This document shows, piece by piece, positions 48,056-61,700 of a DNA stretch of 64,000 bases. This DNA comes from Osmanthus fragrans (taxonomy: Eukaryota > Streptophyta > Magnoliopsida > Lamiales > Oleaceae): NCBI GenBank assembly GCA_019395295.1, contig JAEDXY010000090.1:434001-498000 (forward strand), written 5' to 3'. Within the stretch, counting starts at the first letter, position 1, and every line of letters begins with the position of its first letter. The notes under the pieces were generated by a model, which did not search any database, was not told the DNA's origin, and was given only the letters and a program-made list of their open reading frames with translations. The position numbers and the translations under genes were made by a program.

Positions 48056-48319
48056 TAAAAGAAAACAATCTCACTTTTGAGCAGGAAAACGATGCATTTA
48101 ATACGTTAAAATGTAGCTTAAAAAACAATTAAAGAAGATAAAAATAAATAACTTCCCATAGTCGAATAAGATTCCAAAAAAATGTAGTTAAAAGAAATTG
48201 ACATCTCGCGTCAAACGCACGAGATCACTCAACTGATAAGCACATCTGGAAAATCTTAAAACGTACGATATTATATGAAAGTAGTACATACACATCAACA
48301 AATGCTGTACTGCCTGTAC

Positions 48320-48330
48320 AATATTATATA
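48320..48330 (+). promoter_or_regulatory. Probable TATA box of the COPT5-like gene
   Basis: TATTATATATG lies about 130 bp upstream of the start codon, followed by a C-rich leader. Confidence 0.45.
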
Positions 48331-48456
48331 TGAAAGTAACCTTCTCTCCAGTCTCCACCCCTAAATTCTTCGTCTTCTTCACCACAGAAACAAGAAATCA
48401 GCCAACAAACCCACAATTCTCGAATCAAACAAACAAAAAAAAAACCTTGGATCAAA

Positions 48457-48921
48457 ATGATGCATATGACCTTTTATTGGGGGAAAAGGGTGACAATCTT
48501 GTTTGATTCTTGGAAAACGGATTCATGGATCGGATATATTATTTCCCTTCTTGCATGCTTTCTTTTCTGTGTCTTCTACCAGTACATGGAAGACCGTCGG
48601 CTGAAATTTAAGCTACTCTCTCTCATCACCACCAAAAACTCCTTTTCCTCCGGAGGCGATGGCGGCGGCGGAGGTGTCAATAGCCCTTTACTTTACTCAA
48701 AGTCTGGTGGTGGGAAATGGAGTGCATCAAGATTTGCTGGGGCGATTATATTTGGAGTAAACTCAGCCATTGGCTACTTTTTGATGCTGGCAATCATGTC
48801 CTTCAATGGCGGGGTGTTTATTGCGGTAATTTTGGGGCTGGCGGTTGGGTATTTGGTTTTTAGGAGTGGTGGTGATGGGGGCGAGGTAGCGGTGGCTGAT
48901 AATCCATGTGCTTGTGCTTGA
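48457..48921 (+). CDS. COPT5: CTR-type copper transporter, COPT5-like
   Basis: A 154-residue, intronless copper transporter. The start MMHMTFYWG and the end NPCACA match plant COPT5, which in Arabidopsis exports copper from the vacuole/prevacuolar compartment. Visible features: methionine-rich N-terminus (MMHM), TM1 (about 25-44), a glycine-rich cytosolic loop (SGGDGGGGGV), TM2 with the M-x3-M copper motif (M110, M114), TM3 with GxxxG (G127, G131), and a C-terminal Cys pair. Three such chains form the pore in this family. Its length is slightly above the Arabidopsis protein because of the loop. Two hairpin MITEs lie within 1 kb upstream. The subcellular site is inferred from homology. Confidence 0.93.
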   Translation: MMHMTFYWGKRVTILFDSWKTDSWIGYIISLLACFLFCVFYQYMEDRRLKFKLLSLITTKNSFSSGGDGGGGGVNSPLLYSKSGGGKWSASRFAGAIIFGVNSAIGYFLMLAIMSFNGGVFIAVILGLAVGYLVFRSGGDGGEVAVADNPCACA

Positions 48922-48924
48922 TTA

Positions 48925-49720
48925 AAATCTTGAAAATTCATGATCTGATGTTTGTTTTAGATGTAATTAAAATCATATGTATTATCCGAATACATCTTTT
49001 AAAGAGTTTATTTCCATTTTCATGATTGGATTAGCGATTCTGATCGATCTTTTTATCCATATTTTGCACAAAGATGGAGATTATGGGCTCTAGCTGTTGC
49101 TATTTGGATTAGTCAACGAAGTTTGATAAGATGGATTAATCTTCTCTTGCAAATGGTCCTCTCTAGACGTCCGGTTCAAGAAATGCCTACTTCAAGTTGA
49201 ATGACCTTGAATGGGGTCCTTGCTTGTTGAAGGAGAGTGTTTCTGTGTTCCTTACTAGAATTAAGTGGGTATGGTGACAGTACAAACTACAGGAAAATTT
49301 CACAAATACCCTACTGTGTTAACAAAAAATTTAAAAATATTGAGGTGCAAAAGAAAATTTTAAAAATACCGTGTGACTTTTCATTACAGCAAAAGATGAC
49401 AAGATACACCTAAATGCATTTCAAACAAGATAAATAATGTACACATAGCTCAAAAGGGCAAGCTGTGGAAAAACTCTACTTAGCCTTTTGAGTAACGAAT
49501 ACCCTGTTACTGTACAATCAAGAGTTCATCCTAGCTCTACGTGTCACCTCTAGGACTAATGATGACAAGCAAAACTGACAACTTTATGATGCCTCAGCCT
49601 TTGAATCACAACCGTTCACTAAGCTGATCCAACATTTTCTACGTATAAACAGGCAAAGCTATACCCAACCAAGCCGTTGAGCAGGGAAGGTGCCTTACAT
49701 ATGATGATAGGACAGTGATT
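48925..49720. other. Intergenic DNA between convergent COPT5 and myosin genes
   Basis: It holds the two 3' untranslated regions facing each other. No further gene was recognised. Confidence 0.5.
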
Positions 49721-49722
49721 GT

Positions 49723-52700
49723 TCACTTCGGTGGTTGCACCAGAAACTGTGCTGAAGGATATTCTGACAAAAACTTTGGAACCTCTATATCTGAATGATC
49801 TATAGCAGGAATGGCCATATAAACATCTTCAGTTAAGAATGGAATGCTGCAACAGAAACGATAAACGAAAACAAGAAAAAGTTAGAATTATGATTACACA
49901 ATGTTCCAGGGCATCTTATATAATATGAACAACAGAGCCACTAGTCATGATGTGACTGCGTGCCATCATATAGACAGGTTTTAATGTCACGACACTATCT
50001 GAAATACAACACTTAATGATGATCATAATTTGTTTTCCTCTTGTGATCACACAAGGGTGGAATCAGAAAAGTGAATACAGTGGTTGGAAAAAAATCAAGT
50101 TTGTTTCTGAATTTTATAACTAGAGCTGTATGTGCAAGTAATACAAAATGGGTGAAAAACTATGACTCAGAGCGATTGACTTGATTAAGGCTATGTCTAG
50201 AAAGGTGTTTATAAACAGGTACAAATGAGCGGCGGAGTGGGTAGTACTTTGGATATGACAAAATGTGATTAAATAGTGGTTAGATCAGAATTTCTTTTGA
50301 CCAAGATGTTTGTAAACACCTAGAGTCACCTATCCAAACATAAGCTAAGACAAATTTATATTAAGAAAGACTGTAGGTAGGAGGATATCCGCCCGCTTCT
50401 GTCCGACAGGTAAAAAGGGATTTCACTCAAGCTGGACAGATCCTCCATGGGCGGGATTGATAGCGATGCTACTTTCTTCTTTCTACCTTTGCTACCAAAA
50501 TAGATATATAGCCACCTCAAATTTGGTGCAATGCTTCAAGCAATGACCATAACTCAATGAAATTATCGCAACATACATCTCATTTCTCAATTCTCATAAT
50601 AGGAAACATAAATATCTCATTTCTCATAATACTTAACATAAATCTGTGACATAAAATAGTAAAATATTGCAATCGAGATGATAGTTTAAGCTTCTTACCT
50701 AAGATCATCATCCAGTAGAAATGAATTTGATGATATATTTTGGGAGTCCTTATTTACAATCTCCCTCATCTGGGAAACGACCTGGCAGAAAAGAATTAAA
50801 GGAAAAAAAAAATGCAGCTTTATCACTACATTTGACACATTAGGGCACCAAATTCTTTAAGCTTTTCTGTTTTTTATCCTCAGTTGGGGAAGGTGGCCAA
50901 GGGTATACCACGGGGAAAAAATTAATGCTATTTGGGGTTTTCATAACCCAGCCCCGTTAGATCTGCTAAAAGCTGAAGAGCTCCATAGTCCTAGGGATGA
51001 TATTGTCAATAAGCAATAACAAGCTAACCACTTGCCTCATTTGACACACTTTGAGTCCCATACTTATCATCCCAATACATGGTACTTATCCGATAGATTT
51101 GTCTAACAGTCAATGCCTGCCACAAAAATTGGGAGGAGAATTGAGCATGGACAAAAGTTACATAATGCAAAGAAAAAAGTGAAAAAAGAGGTGTGAGCTT
51201 AAGCTACTTAAGAAGGCCATACCGGACAGAGATCCTGCCTTATCTCCTCTAAAGATTTTTTCCTCTTTTGATGTATTACCTAAATGGTCAAAAGAGAGTT
51301 AGTCCAAAGAACTGCACATTAAAAATTTGAACTCTAAAGAAGAATAAAGCAGCATTACAAATTATTACCAGAAATCCAACAGCTTGACGAATGTAATTTA
51401 GCTCATGCCAAGAGGTTCCAGCAAACTGCATTGAATAATAACTCAGACCTGTACAAACATATAGTAGCACTACTGACTTCATTCAAAGAGAAGAGTACAT
51501 TTGTAAATACCTCCTCCTTCGCGTTGACTATCCATTTTTCTAGTTCCGCTAGTCCAGATTTGACATATTCTCCATTTGAAAATGTGCAGCATTCTCGTCG
51601 AAGCAGAAGGCTAGCACGAAAATCACAAAATTGAGTGTATTTTGGGCTGATTTCCTGGTGGTGGTGTAGGTTGAGGGGAAGAAAATGGGAAGTAAACCAC
51701 AAAATTAGTAATGTACCTGTTAAACAGTGATATATTGATGAAAGAGAATACTTGGGTAATGAGCTTCCGGATGAAAAATGAAGGAACCTGGAAATGGATT
51801 ACATACACAGTAAATCAAAACAGGGAACAGTGCTTCTACGGATTAACTTCAAAACAAATTTATACACGGGCATACCCAGCAAATAACAAGCCTCAACTGC
51901 AAAAAAAAAAAAAAAAAAAGGAAAAAATGCAACAAGAAACCAAATGTGTTCAGAGAAAAGCAGTGTACAAAATAAATATATTAAACAGACTCGATTTCAT
52001 CATTCTTTTACATGGAAGACAATATTACATCTTTTACACAACTTCATGCAAATATCCATGTCACCTTTACTCTTTTTATCATGTATGACCGTATTTAGCT
52101 TTAAGGATTAAGCTCGACAAGTGCATAATTTTTTCGTAAATAGGTGAGGAGGAGCTTCAAAGTAGGACCTTTGCAAGCTCTGATATCCTAATAAACCACC
52201 TCATCTAAAAGCCATTAGAGAGGGGACACATTTATTTATTCAACTTTTGGATTCAACAAATATTGAAATGAGAAGAGCAACCTAGGAAAAATTCGTGCAA
52301 AAAGATTATAATTTGGTGTTAGTATAAAATTTTGGGGTACTTTGGATCAGAAGTTGACCCGCGTTCATTCAAGTTATGTCTGTAAATGACCATTGCAGAA
52401 GTTCCACTATTTCATTGCAGATGGCCATTTCATGACAAATATCAAATTAATTATCTAACAATAAAAAATTATTCACCATATTTTTTCGACCATTTAATAC
52501 AATGGAAAAACAAATTAGACAGCATACAGAAAACAACGAGGTGTAGCCTTCTTAATTACTGTAATAATGGCAGCAAGGAAAAAAGTCACCCACAAGCGGG
52601 GTAAGTTTGAGAAAGGTTCCTTAAAATATCATGCAGTTGCTACAATATACTGCACTTATTTCTATTTCAGTTTATAACAAAAAAAAATCGATCCATCCCG

Positions 52701-55700
52701 TGTTCAAAGCATGCTTAAGAAAGCTTTGATTCACCAAGTGAAATGAACTAAATAAAAGATACTGCTCTATAATGCCCTATGCTGTGGTTTATTCTCTGTG
52801 ACATTGCATGAACGGACTTTTGTACAAAAAAAAAAAAAAAATTCCTGAAAATAAATTAAACGATGACACAAGACAAAAAAAAAAGTAATGTGCTTACATG
52901 ATTTGCATGTAGACGACTCATAAGAGAATCCAAGAATTTGATGATGCCATCCCATTCGCTGCTTGGTGACTGCTGAGGAATAGCTCCAGGTGATCTAGAT
53001 GACTTTCCACCATGCACTCGTTGATTTTTTGGTGCCTTTGAGAAACCCCAATTAGTAAAAGTTAGGCACATTTAACGAAAGGGAAATCTTCAGTCCATAC
53101 AAAACTTGCAACTGTAAAACCTGGTACAACTGATAAGGACATTAACCGACTGTAAAACTGGGTAAATTGGGTTAGTCATTCCAACAAATCACACAACATT
53201 AAGATGCAGAACAAAGAATTACAAATTTAATGTACTAGGCCACCGTTTGGCCCCCATTCTCTTTCTTTTTTTTTTTCTCTCTTATTTTCAATCACACAAT
53301 CTTCCATAAAATAATATAACACATAAATCGAAAAATTTTCTTTCTTTTTCAACCACAGATTCTTCAAAAAATACTATTCCAAACATTAAAATTTGAAAAG
53401 AATGGGGATCAAATGGGAGCTAGAATTCTGTTTAGAAGGTTATCTTAGTTTAGAACATTTTTTTTATTTTGAGTTGAATCAGAAAGTAAGCTCTCAAATT
53501 TTCTCTAGCAGCAAGATGAATGACAATTTTTAGATCATAGACATGGAGATCAAGTCAATAGTATAATAAAATGACAAGAAATGAAAAATATGCCTCTTAA
53601 CCAAGAAAGAAACATCATGCGTACAAACATCAAACCTGAGCCGGATACTTGGCCCCTGTTTTGTTGAGAGATAAAAATCAGATTTTTAGTATATTCTAAT
53701 TAAAGTTGACGAAATGAGTGGTTGAAAAGTTACTATCCCATGATACGTGTGGTTAAAATTAATTATTGCCTTTGACTTAAATTTTAATCAGATTTTTTAG
53801 TTGAACCAAGCAAGGGCTTAGAATGAGAGGAAGAGACATTGCATGTGTGAACCCATGTGTAGATGGACAAAAGCTGAGAAATTATTCTAGTGAACGAATC
53901 TATGAATTCAGAAACGCAATGATAAAAGGAAAAACCACAAACAAAATAAAGATCAAAGGCTAATATAGCCACCTGAATGCATTGAATCAATAGGGGAGAT
54001 ATTTCCTTCTTCAAATTATCACGAATCAAGCCAAATATCTTCTCTACACAAGCAGTTAATTGTTGTTTAAACAACATAGCTGGATATCTTGCTTCCATAT
54101 GTGATAAACCATCCTCCAATCCAATAAATCTGAAAGGTGATTTTGAACCCTAAGACAAGAAAAAACTGGAACTCAGTTCTCCTCTCATCAAGCAAAAAAC
54201 AGTAGTTAAAATTTAGATGACAACACATGTATTAAATCAAAGTATAACAAAATACAAGTAAAAGCCAAGTCCTATTGACCAAGTGTTCGAAATACAAGTA
54301 GGTAAACATAAGTCAAAAAAAGCAAGTTGAGAATTTTTTTTATTTTTCTAAGTAGTGAGACCGTCATGCCACAGATTTGACATATATAGATTATAAAAAG
54401 TGAATAGAAAAATGTTCAATTTCATTCTTGACTTGATACAAAGAATTATATGTAAATGGTCCAACCATTGAAGAGTAAACTGGGCCAGGAGTATTAGTTG
54501 CAAATTGAATCATTGAACCCACCCAAAAATTGTATATATCTTGGATTAAGTTATATACAAAAAAAATTATGAAAGCAACACTAACTATGCCGTGGTTTAT
54601 ATGCAACACAAACTTACTAGTGCAACCCTCCCATTTAAACCAGTAGACCCTGCAGATCGCTGAGAAGTTGCAGTCATGAAACCATTGGAGCGTAGATTCC
54701 TTTGGAGGAGGCATAGAAGTGCTGACGTATTAGATAACCAGTAAGGCAAGGTAGCATCCTCATCACCTTCCTAGAACAAAAGGCAATAAATCATAACACG
54801 AGTGTATATATATATACACACACACACTATAGAGTCAATGCACTTTTTAGCAATTCCAAAAGCAATAACCATAAATTACCAAAATAACAAAATATAGTAA
54901 TCTCACAACTATAAGACAATCAAACCAAGTTAAAGGCTTCATGAAAAGTTATTTAGATGTAATTAAGGAAATCACCTTCATAACATCGTTGATGCCCTCA
55001 ATAACAAAGTCAAAAATAGCTGTTCTCTCGGACTCAAAGGCACGCCAATGAAGAAGGCACCTATAGATTACACAGGCAGCTACTGGCTTCCCATCTTTAA
55101 AGCCCAAATTCTCTTTAATACACCGTGAAATAACTTCATAATTTTCCTACAAAAGTTCCAAATTTTATAGGAGGAACAAGATAATAATATAAATCACTGA
55201 ATAAGGAATAACCTAATCAGTTACTAAAGATCCTTCCATTTTAAAACCATTTTATTATCCATCACGATGACTTCACGAATAAAATGGCAATACTTAGTAA
55301 GGAAAAAACCTGAGGTCTTTCGACAGTTAACTTTGTTCTGCGGGAATCAGAAAACCCGTGCGAGAAAGGTGCTATGATTTTGGAAGGAGTGGGTGATTCC
55401 TATATCAAACATAATAAAATAGTAAGAAACCCAAACAGAATATAGTTGTCAATCACATTTAATGGATACTACTAACTTACAAATGAAGGTTTCCGTTCAG
55501 CAGCAGGAAGAACAAGTGCATCAGAGAATTTCTGTTTCAAAAGAAAACACCGCTTATACAATGACTCTACTTAATAAACATAAACTTGTAACCGTGCTTC
55601 CAACTAGATTGTTACAAAACAAATACAAAAAGAAAAAAATAAAATAAAAATCAATCCCCACAATTCAGTCCATACCTTGAAGCAAAATCAAGATCAAAAT

Positions 55701-58700
55701 ATCAAGTACTTTGTTCTGCATTCACATTTTTTCCCAGTCTTTTTTAGACTCTGATCTAGTGATGCAGCATGACATTAGCATTGGATTTCTGATGGAGATA
55801 GAAATAAGTAGATTTTGAGTTTATCTAAATTTTAGTAGGTTTTATATGTTAGGAGTTTGATATTATCAATGTTGTCATTTCTTGCAAGTTTGTTTAGACA
55901 AAGTTTAATTAGATTGTAAGTCCTTTATATGAAGGCGCTTAAGTTTTAGTTTACAGACACCCTTGAATAGATTAATAAATTGATTTCTCTTGCTCTAAAT
56001 TCTTCTCCTCTTTGATCCCATTTCTTTTTCTCGTTCCCTTTCGTGTTCGTAGTCAAATTATGTTCCTGAGTCAATTTTACATTTACATTTGGGTGGTTAA
56101 GATTATGTTTTACGTTGTATTGCGGCTTCAAGGAATGCAATGACCAGATGATGACATTGCTTAACAACTGGGGGATTAAGAAACTGTCTAAAATATCCCC
56201 TTCGTACCACGGACACCTTAACTAGGGTAGCGTGTCCGTGTCCGACACGTGTCGGACCGACACTCTCCGGACACTCTACAATGATCATTTTTCTTTTTAA
56301 CTATAACTATTAGATATTTTTAATCCAAAGTTATTAGTAAACAATAAATAAGTACTTATATTCAAAAAAATTCAAGAAGAAAAATCAATAATAAATATGA
56401 AACTAAATTTATACTATATAAACGAAGAATTTTAAAAAACTTAATTAACGCGTCGTGTTGGTACTTTTTTTAAAAATCACGTGTCGACGTATCTGACACG
56501 TATCGTGTCGGACACACGTGTCCGTGTCGGTGCATCATAAGTCATTCCAATAACACAATCAAGAAAATCAGTCCAGATTGCGAGCAGAATATGAAGTGGT
56601 TTAATGAATTTTAACCTATAGATTACAACCATAACAACATAGTATATCTCAGTTCCTCCTAGTCCCATTCCAAAAAAGCCCAGTTAGATACTCAATTATC
56701 TGAAAAATGCATGTCTATCAAGGTACAACATGTCTTATACAAGATTTTTATCATAATATGATGAAAAATGGATAAACAAATGACTGCTTACCTCCAAGAA
56801 GGGCTTGATAACACCTGCACGGTTGCTCTTTGGAGACACATTTAAAGTTTTTTGCCGTAGGATATGATTCTCGTTCTCCAAATTTGACACCTTTTCTTCG
56901 ATACTGATGAAGAAAACAAAACTCGCAGCAGTGATAAGGAAACATATGAAAGCATTTTTAAAAGTAGAAAGAAAATGAAAATTTATAAACCAGAAAACAA
57001 CAAGGAAATGCATAAGCCTTGAGAAATGGCATTCAAAGCATAAGCTTTGCAGCTATTAATGAAGGCTTCACATGAGGCACACCTCAAGGGGCAACCCTTT
57101 TGCACTTCTGAAAACAGTGTTTCTTTATTGACGTTGTCATGGAGTTGCGGTAAAAAGAAAACAGACATCAAATAGAGCACTAGAACATGATTTCTCTATA
57201 GAGTAATATTATACCTTTGCAAATTCTGTTGGAGTTGCAAACATGTTTTCTCAACTTCCCTCAGCTTTATAATGGTAATACTTGCATCTTCTTTGGCCTT
57301 TGCAAGCTCGCGCTCTAGGGTTGAATTCTTCTGCTCCAGTGCATTCAAAGAACTCTGCAAACCAATTTGTTGATACGCATTATGTTGCTATCGTGACAAA
57401 AATCCATAAACCAGTTTTATGTAACCTTGTCAAATCTAAAAAAAATAATTAGTAATCATTTTTCAGGCATTTTATAGATAATACCAACAGAATATTATAA
57501 ATATCATGATCAAACCAAAAACAGTAATTTAGTGGCACAGTGAGAAATCAAGTTAGCCCCTGTTTGGTGGCGATTAAAATCGGAATTTTAGTGGTGAGTG
57601 GGAGGCTAAGTACTTAGATGTTACTCAGAGAAGGTTAAGGAGGGTCTACTCAGATCATTTCCCTATTGCATTATCTGGGAACATAAGAAGCGGTGAAAGA
57701 AGGCCTTTTAGGTTTGAGAAGATGTGGTTGAAAGTTGAAGGGTTTGGGGAGTGTGTACGGAGTTGGTGGGCTTCTTATGACTTCGGGGGGTTCCCATGTT
57801 TTGTGTTGGATCAGAAATTGAAGGCTTTAAAAGGGGATTTAAAGAGGTGGTGGGAGATGTAAACTGTCATAAAATCAGGGCCTATCAGAAATTGAGGAGT
57901 TGGATGGACAGGAGGAGAGTCGAGGATTGGACGGGGAGGAGAGGGAGAGACGAGTGGTACGAGGAGAGGTCGAGAAATTGTTGGAGATGGAGGATATTGC
58001 CTGGCGGCAAAAATCTAGGATCACATGGTTGAAAGAGGGTGATAAATGCACCAAGTTCTTTCATAGGGTGGCTAACTCTAATCGACGCAATAATTCGATC
58101 ACATCGTTGGTGGTAGATGGGGTCACTTATGAAGATCCACATGATATTGGGACTCAAATGGTGGGTTTTTATCAGAATCTTTACCGGGAGCAATCTGAGT
58201 GGAGGCCACAGTTGGAGGGGTTGGATTGTTCCACTATTACCGAGGAGGATGCAAGATGGTTAGAGAGACCTTTTGAGGAGAACAAAATTAGAGAGGTGGT
58301 GTTTAGGATGAATGATGACAAGGCTCCTGGACCGAATGGCTTCTCGTTCTCATTCTACAAGGCTTGTTGGGAGGTGGTGCGATCGGATATCATGGAGGTG
58401 TTCACTTATTTCTTTGAGAGCGGCAGGTTCCTGAAAAGTGCTAATGCCACTTTTATTGTGCTAATTCCCAAGAAACCGGGAGCATCTGATATCAAGGATT
58501 TTCGTCCTATAAGCTTAGTCTGTGGGATGTACAAGATCATTTCTAAAGTTCTGGCGAATAGGTTAAAGACGGTGTTGGGAAAAGTGGTGTCAAAGTTTAA
58601 AAATGCTTTTGTGAAAGGGCGATAGATTATGGATTCTGTTCTTATAGCGAACGAATGCATTGACTCTAGAATACATCTGGGGGTGCCAGAAATGTTGAGT

Positions 58701-61700
58701 AAGCTTGATATCCAGAAGGCGTACGACCATGTGAACTGGGGGTTTCTTATGTATATACTCAGGCGTTGCGATTTTGGAGATAAGTGGTGTAAGTAGATTC
58801 AGTTCTGTATCTCGACGGTGTCGTTTTCAGTTTTGGTCAACGACAACCCCGAGGGTTATTTTCGGAGTAGCAGAGGTTTGAGGCAAGGGGATCCGTTGTC
58901 TCCACTGCTGTTTGTTATTGTAATGGAGGCATTCAGTAGGATGATTGAGAAAACAGTAAGGGAGGGTCTCCTAAGAGGCTTCACGGTTGGTCATCTACAG
59001 GTTTCCCACTTGTTATTTGCCGACGATACGCTGATTTTCTGTGATGCAGATGAAGAGCAAATTAAAAACTTGCGTCGGTTGCTTCTGTGCTTCGAAGCAG
59101 TATCTGGTTTGAAGATAAATTTGGGAAAATCCGAGGCTATTCCTGTGGGAGAGGTCGCTAACGTGGAGGAGTTGGCTGCTATATTGGATTGCAAGGTTGC
59201 GCAGTTGCCTATCCCAGGCTTCCCTTAGGTGCACGATTTAAAAGTAAATGCATTTGGAATGACATTATAGAAAGGGTAGAGAAAAGGTTAGCCGGGTGGA
59301 AGCGCATGTACCTTTCAAAAGGAGGTCGTCTTACTCTCATTAAGTCATCTCTCTAATCTACCTACGTATTTTTTGTCATTATTTCCTATTCCTGTTGCAG
59401 TGGCAAATAAATTAGAGAGGATTCAAAGAGAATTTCTTCGGGCAGGGATGGGGGAGGAGAAGAAATTCCATTTGGTTAATTGGGGTGATGTTTGCTCCCC
59501 CACTACGGTGGGGGGTCTTGGTTTGAGGAGTCTCGTACTGTTCAATAAGACTTTGTTGGGCAAGTGGTTGTGGAGATTTGGGGTTGAGAGGGAGAGTTTT
59601 TGGAGAGAAATCATAGCGGTGAAGTATGGTGTAATGGAGAGGGGTTGGTGCTCAGTTGAGGGTCGGGGCTCGCATGGGGTGAGTTTGTGGAGATATATCA
59701 TAAAAGGATGGAGCGATTTTCAGAATAGATTGACCTTTGTGGTGGGGAATGGTGACAATGTCAGATTTTGGGATGATAGATGGCATGGAAATCAACCACT
59801 AAAGTCGAGGTTTCCTTCTCTGTATCGCATCGCTGTGGAACCTACCACAATGGTGAATGATGTATTAACTATACATCACGGGAATCCTAACTGGAACATC
59901 TTCTTCGGGAGGGGATTACAGGATTGAGAATTGGATAATTATGCGCTATTTTTTACCTCCTTGCATGAGGTACACATCCGGGTAGGAGAGGACGACCGTA
60001 GCAGGTGGAAGGTGGCAGCAAATGATATTTTCTCCGTTCGCACATATTTTAGATCATTATTGACACCTGGGGATAATTCATTCCCTTGAAAAAAGGTATG
60101 GCAATGTAAATTGCCTCCACGGGTGGCATTTTTACTGTGGACTGTTGTGAGGGACCAGGTGTTAAGTGTGGATAATCTTCGAAAAAAAGGTTGCTATGTT
60201 ACAGAGTGGTGTTATATGTGTAAGAGAGATGGAGAGACTATTAACCACTTGTTTATTCATTGCGATAGTGTACGTTGGCTGTGGAACGATATTCTAGCTG
60301 CTCAACAGATGAATTGGGTGTTACCAAGGCGCATTGAGGATGTGGTACAAGCATGGAGGAAAAAACTTCGAGACAAGAACAGTAAACTGGTTTGGGATCT
60401 CATGTCAGGTTGTCTTGTATGGTGTGTGTGGAGAAAAAGAAACAACCGCTGTTTTGAAGATCAAGCACGATCGACAGCAGTTTAGGGAATTATTTTATCT
60501 AACATTGTATAACTGATTTAATGCGGCGGCTACTAACCCGATAGAGGGACTGCCTAATTTTGTTTCGTTTTTATCTTGTTTAAAATGATAATACACACCT
60601 TGTGTATTATTCTTTGATTAATAAAATGATTGGATTACCTATCAAAAAAAAAAATCGAAATTTCGATAAAAGTCCGATGAAATGTGTGGTTAAAAAGTTG
60701 TGGATCCTATAAAATGTGTGATTAAAATTAGTCGTTGACTTTGACTTCGATTAAAATTTGAATTTTAATCCTACCAAATAAGGGCTTAATGAGGGAAGTT
60801 ACAGACAGAACTAAAAACCGAAAGAGTGATACAATGACACTATGATGAAAGATGCTGAATGGACCCTAGATATTATTTTGTCTCTCCCAAATATCTAATA
60901 ACCAATTTGATTATAAATTATGTGGATTTAGAGCATGTCTGGAAAATAAGCCCACAGCGTCTAATAGTCAATTTGATTATAAATTATGTGGATTTAGAGC
61001 ATGTTTGGAATATAAGCCCACATCTTTTACGCTGTGGGTTCTATGATTTGAGGTAAAAATAAGTTCCATTTAGGTAGCTTATTCTATCTTTTAAGCTCTG
61101 GGTTCCACCCGTGCTGACTTGGCACAATTTTGGCCACAAAATGGTCATCATTAAGCTACAAGCCCATCCAAATATGCTCTTAATAACTTTTAAGCAGTAT
61201 AGTTCTAATTAAGTTCCAACATTCTAGTGACAACTTGGTAAAATATTGAAATCCTTCATCAGCCACCATTTTCTCAAAGTTCCTACAGAGCACTAACTGG
61301 ATAGAGAATATCAATACAAAGATGGAACGTAAATAGTAATACAATTTAGAAATAAATATTAAAACTATGTTTGATCCCCATTAAATTAAATTTCATTACA
61401 TTCCATTTTTCTCTCTCCTATTTTCAATCACACAATCTTCCATTAAATAATATTACATGTAAATCGAAATTTTTTCCTTCCTTGTCAACCACTCATTTTT
61501 CAAAAAAAAAAAAAAACATTATTCCTCCCATTTTCATTCCAAAAAATGGGGGCCAAACGAGGGCTAAATAAAATTTGAAAAGCGGAAATCAACAAGCACT
61601 AATACAAAGATCCAAATGTCTCAATCTTTCAAACGTCTCTAGTATTAGAACTGAGTACTCAATAAGGTAAAGATATATCAAATTGAAAGCAATACATGAT

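Larger units (their letters stand above)
57555..60786. mobile_element. MITE split by a LINE insertion
   Basis: The left part (AGCCCCTGTTTGG, to about 57588) and the right part (from about 60652 to CCAAATAAGGGCT) together match the complete MITE at 53651-53818. The LINE lies between them, so it is the younger insertion. Confidence 0.75.

Noticed and set aside
55740..56200. Possible solo LTR-like stretch
   Set aside because: It contains TATA-like and AATAAA-like sequence and a leader-like pyrimidine run, but no TG...CA ends or target duplication could be set.
57885..58193. Minus-strand ORFs over the LINE (also 58406-58660, 59423-59701)
   Set aside because: They are antisense shadows of the LINE reverse transcriptase relic.
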